Origin: Collinsella phocaeensis
GTDB taxonomy: Bacteria > Actinomycetota > Coriobacteriia > Coriobacteriales > Coriobacteriaceae
Direction: 5' to 3'
Length of the DNA: 64,000 bases
NCBI RefSeq assembly: GCF_900119895.1
Contig: NZ_FQLR01000004.1
Span: 372,001-436,000 of the forward strand
Shown: in pieces, positions 53,177-62,552 of the stretch
How positions within the stretch are numbered: the stretch's first letter is position 1
How the letters are laid out: the number at the start of each line of letters is the position of its first letter
Notes under the pieces: generated by a model
The model's input: the letters and a program-made list of their open reading frames with translations, nothing else
Told to the model about the DNA's origin: nothing
Database searches by the model: none
Position numbers and translations under genes: made by a program

Positions 53177-54655
53177 TCAGAGGACGAGCATCAGGACCGT
53201 GACGAACACGACGGTGATGGCGGTGAGTAGCGCCATGTAGCGCGCGGCGGTCTTGATGTAGGTCGCGTAGCTCACCTGCGCGAGCTCGAGACCGGCCATG
53301 ATGGAGCCGCAGGTGGGGGTGATCATGGCGACGACGCCGTGCGTGGCGAGGTAGACGGCGATCATGGCCTCGGGGGCGAACCCGAGCGAGGCGGCGAGCG
53401 GCCCCATGATGGGCATGGAGACCGTCGCCATGCCGGTGCTCGAGGGAATCAGGAACGATAGCGCGAAATAGAGCGCGTAGGAGAGCGGTGCGAAGACGGT
53501 CGCGGAGACGCCGGCGAGCGCGTTGGCGGCGTTGGCGAGGATCCACACGTCCAGCCCGGTGGTGGACATGAGCACGGAGACGCCTCGGGCGACGGCGACG
53601 ACCAGCGCGACGGAGACGAGGTCTGCGCATCCGTGCAGGATGGTGCCGACGAGCTCCTTCTCGTGCATGCCGGCGACCTTTCCGATCACGACGGTCATGG
53701 TGAAGAACCAGATGCCGCACTCGGTGAAGTACCACTCGCCGAGCGGCAGGCCGGTGAGCTGGGCGCTCCAGGCGGCCCCGGGGTTATCGGCCGTGCCGCC
53801 GATGTCGAAGAGCGTGACGCCGAAGGTCTGCCACGGGATGAACCCTACGATCATGACGGTGAACGTGAGGGCGAACAGCACGAGCACGCGCTTCTGGACC
53901 TTGGAAAGGCGTGGCGCGGCCCCCTCCGCGGAGTCGATGCCCTTGTCGCCGTAGATGCGCTCGGCGATCTGCCACTCCTCGGGGGTGAGGGCGGACGAGG
54001 CGCGGTCGGCGCGCACGCGCTTGGCGTAGCGCATGACGAAGATGACGCCCGTGGCCTCGGCGATGACGAACATGATCAGGCCGATGCCGATCATCAGGCC
54101 CTGGTCGTAGGCGATCCCGGCTGCCTTGAGCGCATCGAGCGCGAGGCCGGTGGAGAACGGGTTGACGGTCGATCCGAGTACACCCAGCCCGCAGCCCATG
54201 AGGACGACCATGCAGCCGACGAGCGGGTCCCAGCCCATGGCGAACGTCACCGAGGCGAGCAGTAGGTAGAATGGCACGGACTCCTCGAGCATGCCGTATG
54301 TCGAGCCGCAGACGCCGAAGGCGAGCATGAGCACGGGGACGAGCAGGAGGTCGTTGCCGCCGAGCTTACGCACGAGCACCGCGATGCCCGTGTCGAGCGC
54401 GCCGGTCTTCTGGACCACGCCCAGGAACCCGCCGAGCACGAGGATGAAGACGCACACCTGCATGGCGCTCTCGAAGCCGAGGAACGGCGATGCCATGAAG
54501 TCGGCGACTGTAGCAGCTCGGACATCCGTCGTGAACAAGGAGACTGCCCACGAAGCGACTGCCACTAACAGCAAGCAGCCGAAAAGAATGGTGAACGAGG
54601 ATGGCATCTGGCGCTTCTTGCGCCCTTTGCCCGCGTCTGTGCTCGTTTGGGACAT
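53177..54655 (-). CDS. YfcC/ArcD-like membrane carrier (second copy in cluster)
   Basis: The 492-residue protein has about twelve membrane helices and family blocks VFILVLGGFLGVVQKTGALD, GSTYGMLEESVPFYLL, VNPFSTGLALDALKAAG and LIPSSTGMATVSMPIMGPLA. YfcC-family carriers move amino acids or dicarboxylates, often as antiporters in arginine catabolism. It is the last gene of the minus-strand cluster, after a hairpin (GGCGCCCGACTCC/GGAGCCAGGCGCC, 54728-54757) that follows the dehydrogenase. The upstream ribosome site is AAGGAGCCCC. Confidence 0.9.
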   Translation of the reverse strand: MSQTSTDAGKGRKKRQMPSSFTILFGCLLLVAVASWAVSLFTTDVRAATVADFMASPFLGFESAMQVCVFILVLGGFLGVVQKTGALDTGIAVLVRKLGGNDLLLVPVLMLAFGVCGSTYGMLEESVPFYLLLASVTFAMGWDPLVGCMVVLMGCGLGVLGSTVNPFSTGLALDALKAAGIAYDQGLMIGIGLIMFVIAEATGVIFVMRYAKRVRADRASSALTPEEWQIAERIYGDKGIDSAEGAAPRLSKVQKRVLVLFALTFTVMIVGFIPWQTFGVTLFDIGGTADNPGAAWSAQLTGLPLGEWYFTECGIWFFTMTVVIGKVAGMHEKELVGTILHGCADLVSVALVVAVARGVSVLMSTTGLDVWILANAANALAGVSATVFAPLSYALYFALSFLIPSSTGMATVSMPIMGPLAASLGFAPEAMIAVYLATHGVVAMITPTCGSIMAGLELAQVSYATYIKTAARYMALLTAITVVFVTVLMLVL

Positions 54656-54761
54656 GAGGGGCTCCTTCGCTGCGGCGTCCGACTTTTAGCGAACCAGTTC
54701 CGCGCTGCTGTGTATGGCAGGCGGCAAGGCGCCCGACTCCATGTGGAGCCAGGCGCCAGGG

Positions 54762-55769
54762 TTACATCACGTTCACGACGGGAACGTCGTTGACCAGCTT
54801 GAACAGTTTGTCTTTCTCACCCTTCAGGAAGTGCCCGATGTTGTTGCACGGCATCACCATGAGGTCGCGCAGCGAAGAAGAGGAGTAGAACGCGGAGTGA
54901 GGCGTGATGATCACGTTGTTGCGGCCCACGAGCGGATGGTTTGCCAGATCGGGTGTTTCGTCGTAGAGGACGTCGGCACCGAAGGCGCGAATCTGGCCGG
55001 AATCGAGCGCTTCGATGAGGGCGGGCTCGTCGACGCAGAGGCCGCGACCGAGGTTGATGAGGATGGGTCTGCGCTCCATCTTGGCAAACTTCTCCGCATT
55101 GAAGAAGCCGTGGTTCGTTTCGTTGAGGTTCATATGGTTGACGATGATGTCGGCATTCTCGAGGATCTCATCGACCTCCGTCCGCTCAACGCCATGTTCG
55201 GCGAATAATTCCTGGTCGATGAAGGGATCGTTGGCGATTACGCGCTTTACCAGCCCCTTGGCCTTTCCGGCGGTGCACGTTCCGATCTTGCCAAAGCCAA
55301 AGATGCCCAGAGTCTGGTCCTCGAGGCGCGGCACTTCGGGGGCGGCGGCGTAATCCCAACGGTGTTCGTCCTCGATCTGCCCGATATAGAACTTGAAGTG
55401 CTTGTTGAGTGCGAACATGTAGGCAATGGCGCTCTCGGAGACGTCCCAGGTGCAGTACTCGCCGACGGGGCACACGCCCACGCCGCGCTTAGTCGCCTCA
55501 TCCATGTCCACGTTATCGAAGCCCGTGGCGTTGATGGCGATCACCTTGAGGTTGGGTGCGTGCTCGAAGGCCTCCTTGTCTATCTGGACGAAGGCGGTGA
55601 GCAGGGCGTCGGCGTCGGAAAGATGCTCGTAGAACTCTTCGCGCGCGTCGTCGGAGTAGGCGTAGACCTCGACCTCGATGTCGTCACCCAGGTGAGACTT
55701 GAGGGTTTCGATCTCGAGGTCGTGTACGGGCATCATGCTGTCGGGGTAATCGCTGATGAGGATCTTCAT
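54762..55769 (-). CDS. D-isomer-specific 2-hydroxyacid dehydrogenase
   Basis: This 335-residue NAD-dependent enzyme interconverts a 2-oxo acid and a D-2-hydroxy acid. It has the Rossmann motif LGIFGFGKIGT, the catalytic Arg in ILINLGRGLCVDEPAL, the Glu in ADVLYDETPD and the His in TPHSAFYS. AAAGGAACCGCC precedes the ATG at 55769. In the cluster it could reduce or oxidise the carbon skeleton left after nitrogen removal; that is inference. Substrate is unknown. Confidence 0.92.
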   Translation of the reverse strand: MKILISDYPDSMMPVHDLEIETLKSHLGDDIEVEVYAYSDDAREEFYEHLSDADALLTAFVQIDKEAFEHAPNLKVIAINATGFDNVDMDEATKRGVGVCPVGEYCTWDVSESAIAYMFALNKHFKFYIGQIEDEHRWDYAAAPEVPRLEDQTLGIFGFGKIGTCTAGKAKGLVKRVIANDPFIDQELFAEHGVERTEVDEILENADIIVNHMNLNETNHGFFNAEKFAKMERRPILINLGRGLCVDEPALIEALDSGQIRAFGADVLYDETPDLANHPLVGRNNVIITPHSAFYSSSSLRDLMVMPCNNIGHFLKGEKDKLFKLVNDVPVVNVM

Positions 55770-55925
55770 GGCGGTTCCTTTCCCGGTCGTCTTGGCCGGT
55801 TGAAAACAGGGGCGCCGCGCGCCGGCGATCCAGCGGAGCGGCGCCCCAGAGGAGAGAGGCGGGAATGCGGGTGATTCCCGAGATTCGATGGAAGCGGCGA
55901 GACCCGCTCCCATCGAAACGCTCGG

Positions 55926-56783
55926 TTACGGACGCTCGATGGGCTGGGTCAGGCAGTGCGGGCCGCCACCGGCATGCAGGATCTGGTCGAGCGGCACGTC
56001 GATAACCTCGATGCCCAGGGCGCGCATCTTGTCGTTGATGTGCTTGTTCTTCTCGATAGCGATGACCTTGTTGTTGCCGATGCACTGGACGTTGCAGCCG
56101 TGCTTGTACATGTCCTCGCTGGCCACGGGGATGAGCTCGAAGTTGCGGCGCTTGAGCATCTGGAGGAAGTTGTACGGGAGCTGGTCGATGCACGCCAGGG
56201 CAACCTGCGGGGCGACGATGTTGAAGATCATGTCGAGGTGCAGGTTGTCGGGCGGGCAGGGGACGCCCACGACGGTGTAGCCGAACTTCTCGAGCTGATG
56301 GCGGAGGCTGGCGACGCCCTGCTCATCGGTGCGGTCGACCATGCCCCAGGCGAGCGTGTGCTCGTCGATCATCCAGAAGTCGCCGCCCTCCATGCAGCCG
56401 GCGTTGACGCGGGCCACGATGGGCACGCCCATCTCCTTGAGCTTGGCCTCGTAGGCCTGGGCCTCGATCTGGCGGACCGGGTGGCGGAAGTGGCCCATGA
56501 CGGCGCCTTCCTTGATCATGCAGCCGTAGTCGCGGGCGAAGGTCATGACCTGGAACTCGGGGTTGGCCTCGACCTCGACGACCTCGATGCCGTTGTCCTT
56601 GTAGGCGTCGACGAGCATCTGCCATTCCTGGACCATGACGTTGTTCTGCTCGGTGTCGCCCTTCTTCATCCACTCGGCGGTGATGACGTTGATCGCGTTG
56701 AAGGTGTAGTACTTCGGCGAGCACATCATGACCTTCTTGAGCGGGTTGGTTGCGTTGGAGACGTAGACCTTCTCTTCAGACAT
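55926..56783 (-). CDS. Amidinotransferase-fold (arginine deiminase/DDAH-like) hydrolase
   Basis: The 285-residue protein has the guanidine-modifying fold signature (PF02274): FARDYG (82-87), CMEGGDF (130-136), HLDM with catalytic His182, and catalytic Cys277 in AGGGPHCLTQP. It is shorter than classical ArcA (about 410) and nearer in size to DDAH and related hydrolases. It would release citrulline or ammonia/ureido products from a guanidino substrate. It lies between a YfcC carrier and the dehydrogenase. The exact substrate cannot be told from sequence alone. Confidence 0.88.
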   Translation of the reverse strand: MSEEKVYVSNATNPLKKVMMCSPKYYTFNAINVITAEWMKKGDTEQNNVMVQEWQMLVDAYKDNGIEVVEVEANPEFQVMTFARDYGCMIKEGAVMGHFRHPVRQIEAQAYEAKLKEMGVPIVARVNAGCMEGGDFWMIDEHTLAWGMVDRTDEQGVASLRHQLEKFGYTVVGVPCPPDNLHLDMIFNIVAPQVALACIDQLPYNFLQMLKRRNFELIPVASEDMYKHGCNVQCIGNNKVIAIEKNKHINDKMRALGIEVIDVPLDQILHAGGGPHCLTQPIERP

Positions 56784-56891
56784 GACAGTTCCTTTCGGTA
56801 GGTCCGTGTGGAGCGGACGGTTTTCGGAAACGCGTCGCGAGCGGGGTGGAGGCTTGCCCGCGACGCGCGGTTCCCAGAGGGGGGGCGGCGC

Positions 56892-58409
56892 CTAGAGCAT
56901 CACGAGGACGCAGAGGAAGGCGCAGCAGGCGACGAACAGCAGGGCGACGACGGGGGCTATCTTCTTGACCCAGTCGCCGTAGCTCATGTGGGCCGCCGCC
57001 GTGCAGGTCATGACGACGATGGAGCACGGGGTGATCATCTTTGCGAGGCCGAGGGCCATGAGGTAGATGATGACCATGATGTAGACGTCGACGCCGGCGA
57101 AGGTGGACAGGGTGCCCATGATGCCCATGGTGGCGGCGGCGAGGCCGGTAGAGCTGGGGATCAGGCACGCGATGAGGAAGTAGCACACCAGCGCGACGAT
57201 GACGAAGGCGAAGGGCGGGAGCGACGCGAGCGCGCCCTCGCATATGTTGAGGATGGACGGGGTGATCTGGCCGTTGTCCATGACGACCTGGATGCCGCGC
57301 GCCAGGGGCACGACGAAGGCGGTGGAGACGAGGCCCGAGGCGCCCTTGAGGATCGTGTCGATGATGGTGTCGGCGTCATAGCGCATGACCACACCGATGA
57401 GGATGACCATGATCAGGGTGATCATCGAGAGCTCGGGGAAGTACCAGTCGCCGAAGGCGGTGACGTCGGTGCCCAGGATGTTGCGGACGACCGGGGTAGC
57501 GGCGATCCAGGCGGTGAAGTCCTGGAAGAACGTCCACTCGGGATTGAGGGAGGTCCAGGGCGTGAGGCCTACGATCATGAAGCCGAAGGTGAGCACGAAC
57601 AGTGCGAGGGCGCCCTTCTGACGGCCAGTGAGGGTGAGGTCTTCCTCCTCGGCGGCGGGGAACTCCTTGAGGTCCTGCTCGCGGCGGAAGAACTGGACGG
57701 ATTTTTCGGGATGGGCTTTCACCTTGTCGGCGTAGCGACAGATGATGAAGATGACGAGCGCGGTGAAGATCACGAACATCGCGACGCGGGGGATCATGCC
57801 CTCACCGGGGGAGATGCCGGCGATGCCGGAGGCGATACCGGTCGAGAAGGGGTTGATGATCGAGGAGAGGCAGCCGATCTGGGTGCCGAGGACCACGATC
57901 ATGATCGCGGTTACCGTGTCGAGGCCGAGGGCCAGGATGACGGGCACGAACATCAGGAAGTAGACGATGCCTTCCTCATAGGCTCCTTCGAGCGTGCCGA
58001 AGAACGCCATGATGATGACGAGGATCGCGATGAGCATGTGCATGTTGTTTTGGTTGGCGACCGTGATGCGCTTGATGGCGGTCTTGAGGGCGCACGTGCG
58101 GTCCATCATCTCGAGCAGGCTGCCGAACAGCATGATCGTGAGGGAGATTGAGATCGCGCCGGAAACGGTCCCGCCGCCGAGCATGCCGGTGATGGGCGCC
58201 ATGAAGATGTCCCAGAGGCCCTGGGGGTTGCTCTCGACCACGTGGTACGTGCCGGCAATGGCGTCGCCGGACTCGGTGAGGTCATAGGCGCCGCCGGGTA
58301 CGAACCAGGTGAGGAGGGCGATGAAGGCGATGACGGCGAACAGGATCACATACGTGTTCGGCATCTGGAACTTTTTCTTCGCCGGCTGTTCCTTGGTTGC
58401 TTCAGCCAT
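56892..58409 (-). CDS. YfcC-family membrane carrier (first copy in cluster)
   Basis: The 505-residue protein has about twelve to thirteen membrane helices, with the family start KFQMPNTYVILFAVIAFIAL, WFVPGGAY, INPFSTGIASGIAG and LIPSSTGLAAATMGIMG. Such carriers are found beside arginine deiminase genes and are often annotated as arginine/ornithine antiporters. GAGAGGAC precedes the ATG at 58409. It follows the carbamoyltransferase gene by 83 bases in the same direction. Confidence 0.92.
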   Translation of the reverse strand: MAEATKEQPAKKKFQMPNTYVILFAVIAFIALLTWFVPGGAYDLTESGDAIAGTYHVVESNPQGLWDIFMAPITGMLGGGTVSGAISISLTIMLFGSLLEMMDRTCALKTAIKRITVANQNNMHMLIAILVIIMAFFGTLEGAYEEGIVYFLMFVPVILALGLDTVTAIMIVVLGTQIGCLSSIINPFSTGIASGIAGISPGEGMIPRVAMFVIFTALVIFIICRYADKVKAHPEKSVQFFRREQDLKEFPAAEEEDLTLTGRQKGALALFVLTFGFMIVGLTPWTSLNPEWTFFQDFTAWIAATPVVRNILGTDVTAFGDWYFPELSMITLIMVILIGVVMRYDADTIIDTILKGASGLVSTAFVVPLARGIQVVMDNGQITPSILNICEGALASLPPFAFVIVALVCYFLIACLIPSSTGLAAATMGIMGTLSTFAGVDVYIMVIIYLMALGLAKMITPCSIVVMTCTAAAHMSYGDWVKKIAPVVALLFVACCAFLCVLVML

Positions 58410-58492
58410 GGTGATGTCCTCTCTTGAGGCAGGTGAAGGGGCGTGCCGCGGGAGGGTGCGCGCGGCACGCGCGAGCTTGTGGGGCCCGGTCG

Positions 58493-59509
58493 CTAGACGC
58501 GGGGGATGTAGAGGTTGCCCAGGGTCGCCGCCATGATCGCCTTGATGGTGTGCATGCGGTTCTCTGCCTCCTGGAAGCAACGGGAGTGCTCGCTGTAGAT
58601 CACGTCGTCGGTGCACTCCATGGCCTCGATGCCGTGTTCATCGCGGATCTTGGCCGCGTACTCGGTCTCGGCGTTGTGGAACGCCGGCAGGCAGTGCAGG
58701 AAGATCCAGTCGGGGTTCTCGATGTGGGAGACGAGCTCGGCGTTGACCTGATAGGGGGACATGAGGCGCACGCGCTCGGCGAACTGGGATTCCTCGCCCA
58801 TGGCCGCCCAGACGTTCGTGTAGACCGCATCGGCGCCGCGGACGGCGTCCACGGGATCGTTGGTGACGCGGATGGTCGCGCCGGATTCGGCGGCGAACTT
58901 CTGGGCGAGCTCCACGATCTCGGGGTCGGGCTCGAGTTCGGCGGGTGTGGCGTTGACGTAGTTCACGCCGAGGATGGCGGAGGTGATCATGAGGGAGTTC
59001 TGGACGTTGTTGCGCCCCTGTCCGCAGTAGGCGAGCGTAAGGCCCTCGAGCTTGCCGAAGTGCTCCTTCATGGTCATGAAGTCGGCGAGCATCTGGGTGG
59101 GGTGCTCGCGGTCGGTGAGCCCGTTCCACACGGGTACTCCGGAGTACTCAGCGAGCTGCTCGACGTGCTCCTGCTTGAAACCGCGGAACTCGATGCCGTC
59201 GAACATGGAGCCCAGGACCTTGGCGGTGTCGAGGACGGTCTCCTTCTTGCCGAGCTGGATGTCTCCCTTGCCCAAGTACTCGGGGTGGGCGCCCAGGTCG
59301 ATGCAGGCGGTGGTGAAGGCGGCGCGGGTGCGGGTGGAGGTCTTCTCGAAGAGAAGTGCGATGTTCTTGCCCTCAAGGTAGCGATGCGGGATATTACGCT
59401 TCTTGAGGTCCTTGAGGTGCTCGGCGAAGCCGATGAGCCACATCAGCTCGTCCTTGGTGTAGTCCCTGGTGGAGAGAAGATGGCGACCCTGGAAAACCGA
59501 ATCCGTCAT
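58493..59509 (-). CDS. argF: Ornithine-carbamoyltransferase-family protein
   Basis: This 338-residue enzyme of the aspartate/ornithine transcarbamylase fold has carbamoyl-phosphate sites STRTR (58-62), HPTQ (136-139) and HCLPA (272-276), all intact. The amino-acid side is unusual: the ornithine-binding DVWVSMG of OTCases reads NVWAAMG (232-238), with Asp to Asn and Ser to Ala. AAAGGGGTC precedes the ATG. It is the first gene of the cluster, next to an amidinotransferase-fold enzyme, which favours a catabolic role. The second substrate may not be ornithine. Confidence 0.85.
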   Translation of the reverse strand: MTDSVFQGRHLLSTRDYTKDELMWLIGFAEHLKDLKKRNIPHRYLEGKNIALLFEKTSTRTRAAFTTACIDLGAHPEYLGKGDIQLGKKETVLDTAKVLGSMFDGIEFRGFKQEHVEQLAEYSGVPVWNGLTDREHPTQMLADFMTMKEHFGKLEGLTLAYCGQGRNNVQNSLMITSAILGVNYVNATPAELEPDPEIVELAQKFAAESGATIRVTNDPVDAVRGADAVYTNVWAAMGEESQFAERVRLMSPYQVNAELVSHIENPDWIFLHCLPAFHNAETEYAAKIRDEHGIEAMECTDDVIYSEHSRCFQEAENRMHTIKAIMAATLGNLYIPRV

Positions 59510-59699
59510 GATTGCGACCCCTTTCGTCGGATCTCGCCCTTTCCCCGACGGACGCCGTATGGCCCCTCCAGACAGGTCAGGCTGTTCGTTTGCCCCCATG
59601 GGGCCGTGTTACCTGTTTTCGGGCATCAAGTGGTCGGTGCTCCGAAACCTTGAATTGAAGTCTAGGGGCGGCCGACCTGTATGTTTTTGGACAGAAATG

Positions 59700-59736
59700 A
59701 AAGCCTTGCAAAGCGGCTTTTGTATGAAATTACAAA
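59700..59736 (-). promoter_or_regulatory. Inverted repeats upstream of the carbamoyltransferase gene
   Basis: TTTGTA-TGAAAT-TACAAA (59719-59736) and AAAGCC-N9-GGCTTT (59700-59720) lie about 190-225 bases upstream in the only AT-rich part of the 59510-59930 gap. They may be operators for the PucR-type regulator or another factor. Confidence 0.45.
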
Positions 59737-59930
59737 TGATATTTAGAGGAATTCACTTATTGAGCGACGTGGGGAGGGGGCGCACTGGTGTGGCCGTCGC
59801 GATCGGGGTCCGGTAGGCCGCGGCTCATTCGCGCCGGATGTCACCAAGCGGACGGGGCACACATTGCCCGGAGCCCGTTTGCGCAGCCGTGCCGGCGGGT
59901 TGCGAGCCATGTCATTCTAGGCGTGCCCGG

Positions 59931-61076
59931 CTATCGGCTCAGAAATGTCAGCGAGAGGAAGACGAGCAGCTCGCGGTCGCGGGCGCTCTCCATGTCGAGC
60001 AGCTCCCGTATGCGGCGCAGGCGGTAGCGCACGGTGTTGGGATGCTGGTGGAGTACCTCGGCCGTTTCGGAGACGTCGCCGCTGCACTGCGCGAAGACGC
60101 GGGCGGTCTTCACGAGCTCGGTGGAGTTCTCGGCATCGTACTCCTCGATGCGGCGGCGAAAGGCCCCCGTGGTCCGTTCGAACATGGGGTCGACCCGGGC
60201 CGCGTAGGAGAAGGCGTCCATGGCGAGGTCCGTCCATTCGAGTTTGGGCACGCCGCGCAGGTGCGCCTCGTTGAGCAGGATCGTCGCCTGCCGTATGGAC
60301 ACGTCCGCCTCGCCCAAGGGGACGAGGTCGCCGATCCCGCAGTGGTTGACCCCGATGCCGCGGATGGCCCGCCCGAAGTCGTGGTACAGGGCGTCCTGGG
60401 GGTCGTCGGTTGCGTAAGAGGCGAAGGCGAGCAGCGCGTCGTGGTAGCGGAATGCGCAGGCGTTCTGCACGTTCTCGTGGCGCTCGCGGAAGGAGTCGAG
60501 GAAGTCGTTGAGCGTGTCCTGGATAGCGTAGAGGGAGCAACGGTCATCCTTTTCGGCGGAGATGGCCACGCAGCGCATGGTGGAGCCTGTAAGGCCTGCG
60601 AGTTCATGGACCGTCTCGCGCACTTCGGCCTTGGTGCGGCCGTCGAGGAATGCGTCCACGGCATCGCTTTTGTCGGATGCGGCAAGATCGCGGCGCAAAA
60701 GATCCAGAGACTCGAAGGCGACGCGCTCGTGGTAGGCGCCGGAGTACAGGTACACCGGGACCCCCATGCGCTCGCTGGCGCGCGCGACCGCGTCGGTGAA
60801 GCAGGGGGAGTAGACGCGCTTGACCGCGATGGCAGCTACGCGCCGCTCGATCATGGCGATGAGCGACGCGTCGGAGAGCTCCGGGTCGCCGTAACAGAAC
60901 CCCAGGTTGGTGAGGATGAACTCGCCGGGCATGTACACGTTGTAGCCGTTGATGGTGGGCGGGCAGTCCAAGATCCCCACGTTGTACACGCGATGTTCGC
61001 CGGCTCCCGGGACGGGGGCGAGTAGGTCGATCTGCTCGAAGGCCGGTAGGGCCAGGATGTCTGCAATGGTGATCAA
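59931..61076 (-). CDS. PucR-family transcriptional regulator
   Basis: The 381-residue protein has an N-terminal PucR ligand domain (ITIADILALPAFEQIDLLAP), a central GGDEF-like regulatory region and a C-terminal PucR helix-turn-helix (CSGDVSETAEVLHQHPNTVRYRLRRI). PucR regulators govern purine or amine catabolism in response to a metabolite. The start is TTG at 61076, chosen because GGAGGCGACC lies directly upstream. It sits between the carbamoyltransferase cluster and the divergent amidohydrolase, so it probably controls one or both. Confidence 0.92.
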   Translation of the reverse strand: MITIADILALPAFEQIDLLAPVPGAGEHRVYNVGILDCPPTINGYNVYMPGEFILTNLGFCYGDPELSDASLIAMIERRVAAIAVKRVYSPCFTDAVARASERMGVPVYLYSGAYHERVAFESLDLLRRDLAASDKSDAVDAFLDGRTKAEVRETVHELAGLTGSTMRCVAISAEKDDRCSLYAIQDTLNDFLDSFRERHENVQNACAFRYHDALLAFASYATDDPQDALYHDFGRAIRGIGVNHCGIGDLVPLGEADVSIRQATILLNEAHLRGVPKLEWTDLAMDAFSYAARVDPMFERTTGAFRRRIEEYDAENSTELVKTARVFAQCSGDVSETAEVLHQHPNTVRYRLRRIRELLDMESARDRELLVFLSLTFLSR

Positions 61077-61274
61077 GGTCGCCTCCGCTCATGCAATCGC
61101 ACGCCTGCTATACTCTGCCGCGGGGGCGCAGGTGCCCGGCCGCTTGCGCGGTGGGCGCTGAACGCCTCCAAGAACAGATGATACGGCTCCGACCGGGTTT
61201 TCGGGAAGCGCAACAGGGGATATCGGGCGATGCGTTCCGCTTGCGGGCGCAGCTGCCTGCCAAAGGGGGACACC

Positions 61275-62552
61275 ATGGGACGCAGGTATGCAATCGTCGG
61301 CGGCAAGCTCATCGACGGCACCGGGGCGGCGCCGGTCGACAACGCGCTCGTGCTGGTGGGGGAGGACGGCACGATCGAGTACACCGGCGCCATGCAGGAC
61401 CTTCCGGAGGGCTACGAGGTCATCGACGCCGCCGGCAAGACCGTCATGCCCGGCCTCATCGACACCCACCTGCACTTTTCCGGCAACCTCACCGACGACG
61501 ACACCGACTGGGTCATGCAGCCGCTGCTCGAGAAGCAGGCCGTCGCCGTCAAGCAGGCCTACGACTGCCTCACCCACGGCCTCACCACCGTCTGCGAGAT
61601 CGGCCGCTTCGGTATCCAGATCCGCGACTGCATCGAGAAGGGTGTCTTCCGCGGCCCGCGCATCCTCGCCACCGGCCTGGGCTTCTGCCGCACCGCCGGC
61701 CATGGTGACTCCCACCGGTGCAGTCAGCTCGAGAACAAGGAGTCCCATCCCTGGGGCGACCAGGTCGACGGCCCGTGGGACTTGCGCCGCGCCGTGCGCC
61801 GGCGTCTGCGCGAGAACCCCGACGCCATCAAGATCTGGGCCACCGGCGGCGGCATCTGGCGCTGGGACTCCGGTCGCGACCAGCACTACTGCGCCGAGGA
61901 GATCCAGGCCGTCATCGACGAGGCCAAGATGGTGGGCATCCCCGTGTGGAGCCACTGCTACAACAACCACGCTGCTGCCTACGATTCCGTCCGCTTCGGC
62001 TGCGAGCAGCTGATCCACGGCTTCGACATCGACGAGCGCACCATGGATCTCATGGCCGAGCAGGGAACCTTCTTCACGCCCACGATCGCCTTTTTGCCCA
62101 CCTGGTACGCCACCTATCCGCCGGTCTACGTGCCCGAGCTGCATGACAAGTACGAGGGCACCCTCGTCGAGAAGGAGCTCCAGCGCAACTACGACTGCCT
62201 GCGCGAGGCCAAGCGCCGCGGCGTCGTGATGACGATCGGCTCCGATTCCTTCTCCTTCGTCACCCCGTACGGCACCTGCACCATCGAGGAGATGTACGAG
62301 TTCGTGGGCAAGATCGGCTTCACCCCGGTCGAGACCGTCGCCTGCGCTACCCTCAACGGTGCCAAGATGGCGCATGTGGACAACGTGACCGGCTCGCTCG
62401 AGGCTGGCAAGTGCGCCGACCTGCTGGTGGTGAACGGCGACGTCGCTGCCGACATCCACACGCTGAACGTCGACAACATGGACGTCATCATGAAGGACGG
62501 CTGGATCGTGGAGGCCGGTACCTTCGGAGAGGCCAACCGCTATTCGGCATAG
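61275..62552 (+). CDS. Metal-dependent amidohydrolase (imidazolonepropionase-like)
   Basis: The 425-residue enzyme has the amidohydrolase-superfamily barrel: HLHF (His65 and His67), a Lys in DAIKIWATGGG, His in WSHCYNN and IHGFDID, and Asp in MTIGSDSF. A composite beta domain at both ends (IVGGKLIDGTG, ADLLVVNGDV) is typical. AAAGGGGGACACC precedes the ATG. Relatives cut cyclic amides or dipeptide-like amides. With the divergent PucR gene it may feed the guanidino/carbamoyl cluster; no substrate is assigned. Confidence 0.9.
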   Translation: MGRRYAIVGGKLIDGTGAAPVDNALVLVGEDGTIEYTGAMQDLPEGYEVIDAAGKTVMPGLIDTHLHFSGNLTDDDTDWVMQPLLEKQAVAVKQAYDCLTHGLTTVCEIGRFGIQIRDCIEKGVFRGPRILATGLGFCRTAGHGDSHRCSQLENKESHPWGDQVDGPWDLRRAVRRRLRENPDAIKIWATGGGIWRWDSGRDQHYCAEEIQAVIDEAKMVGIPVWSHCYNNHAAAYDSVRFGCEQLIHGFDIDERTMDLMAEQGTFFTPTIAFLPTWYATYPPVYVPELHDKYEGTLVEKELQRNYDCLREAKRRGVVMTIGSDSFSFVTPYGTCTIEEMYEFVGKIGFTPVETVACATLNGAKMAHVDNVTGSLEAGKCADLLVVNGDVAADIHTLNVDNMDVIMKDGWIVEAGTFGEANRYSA

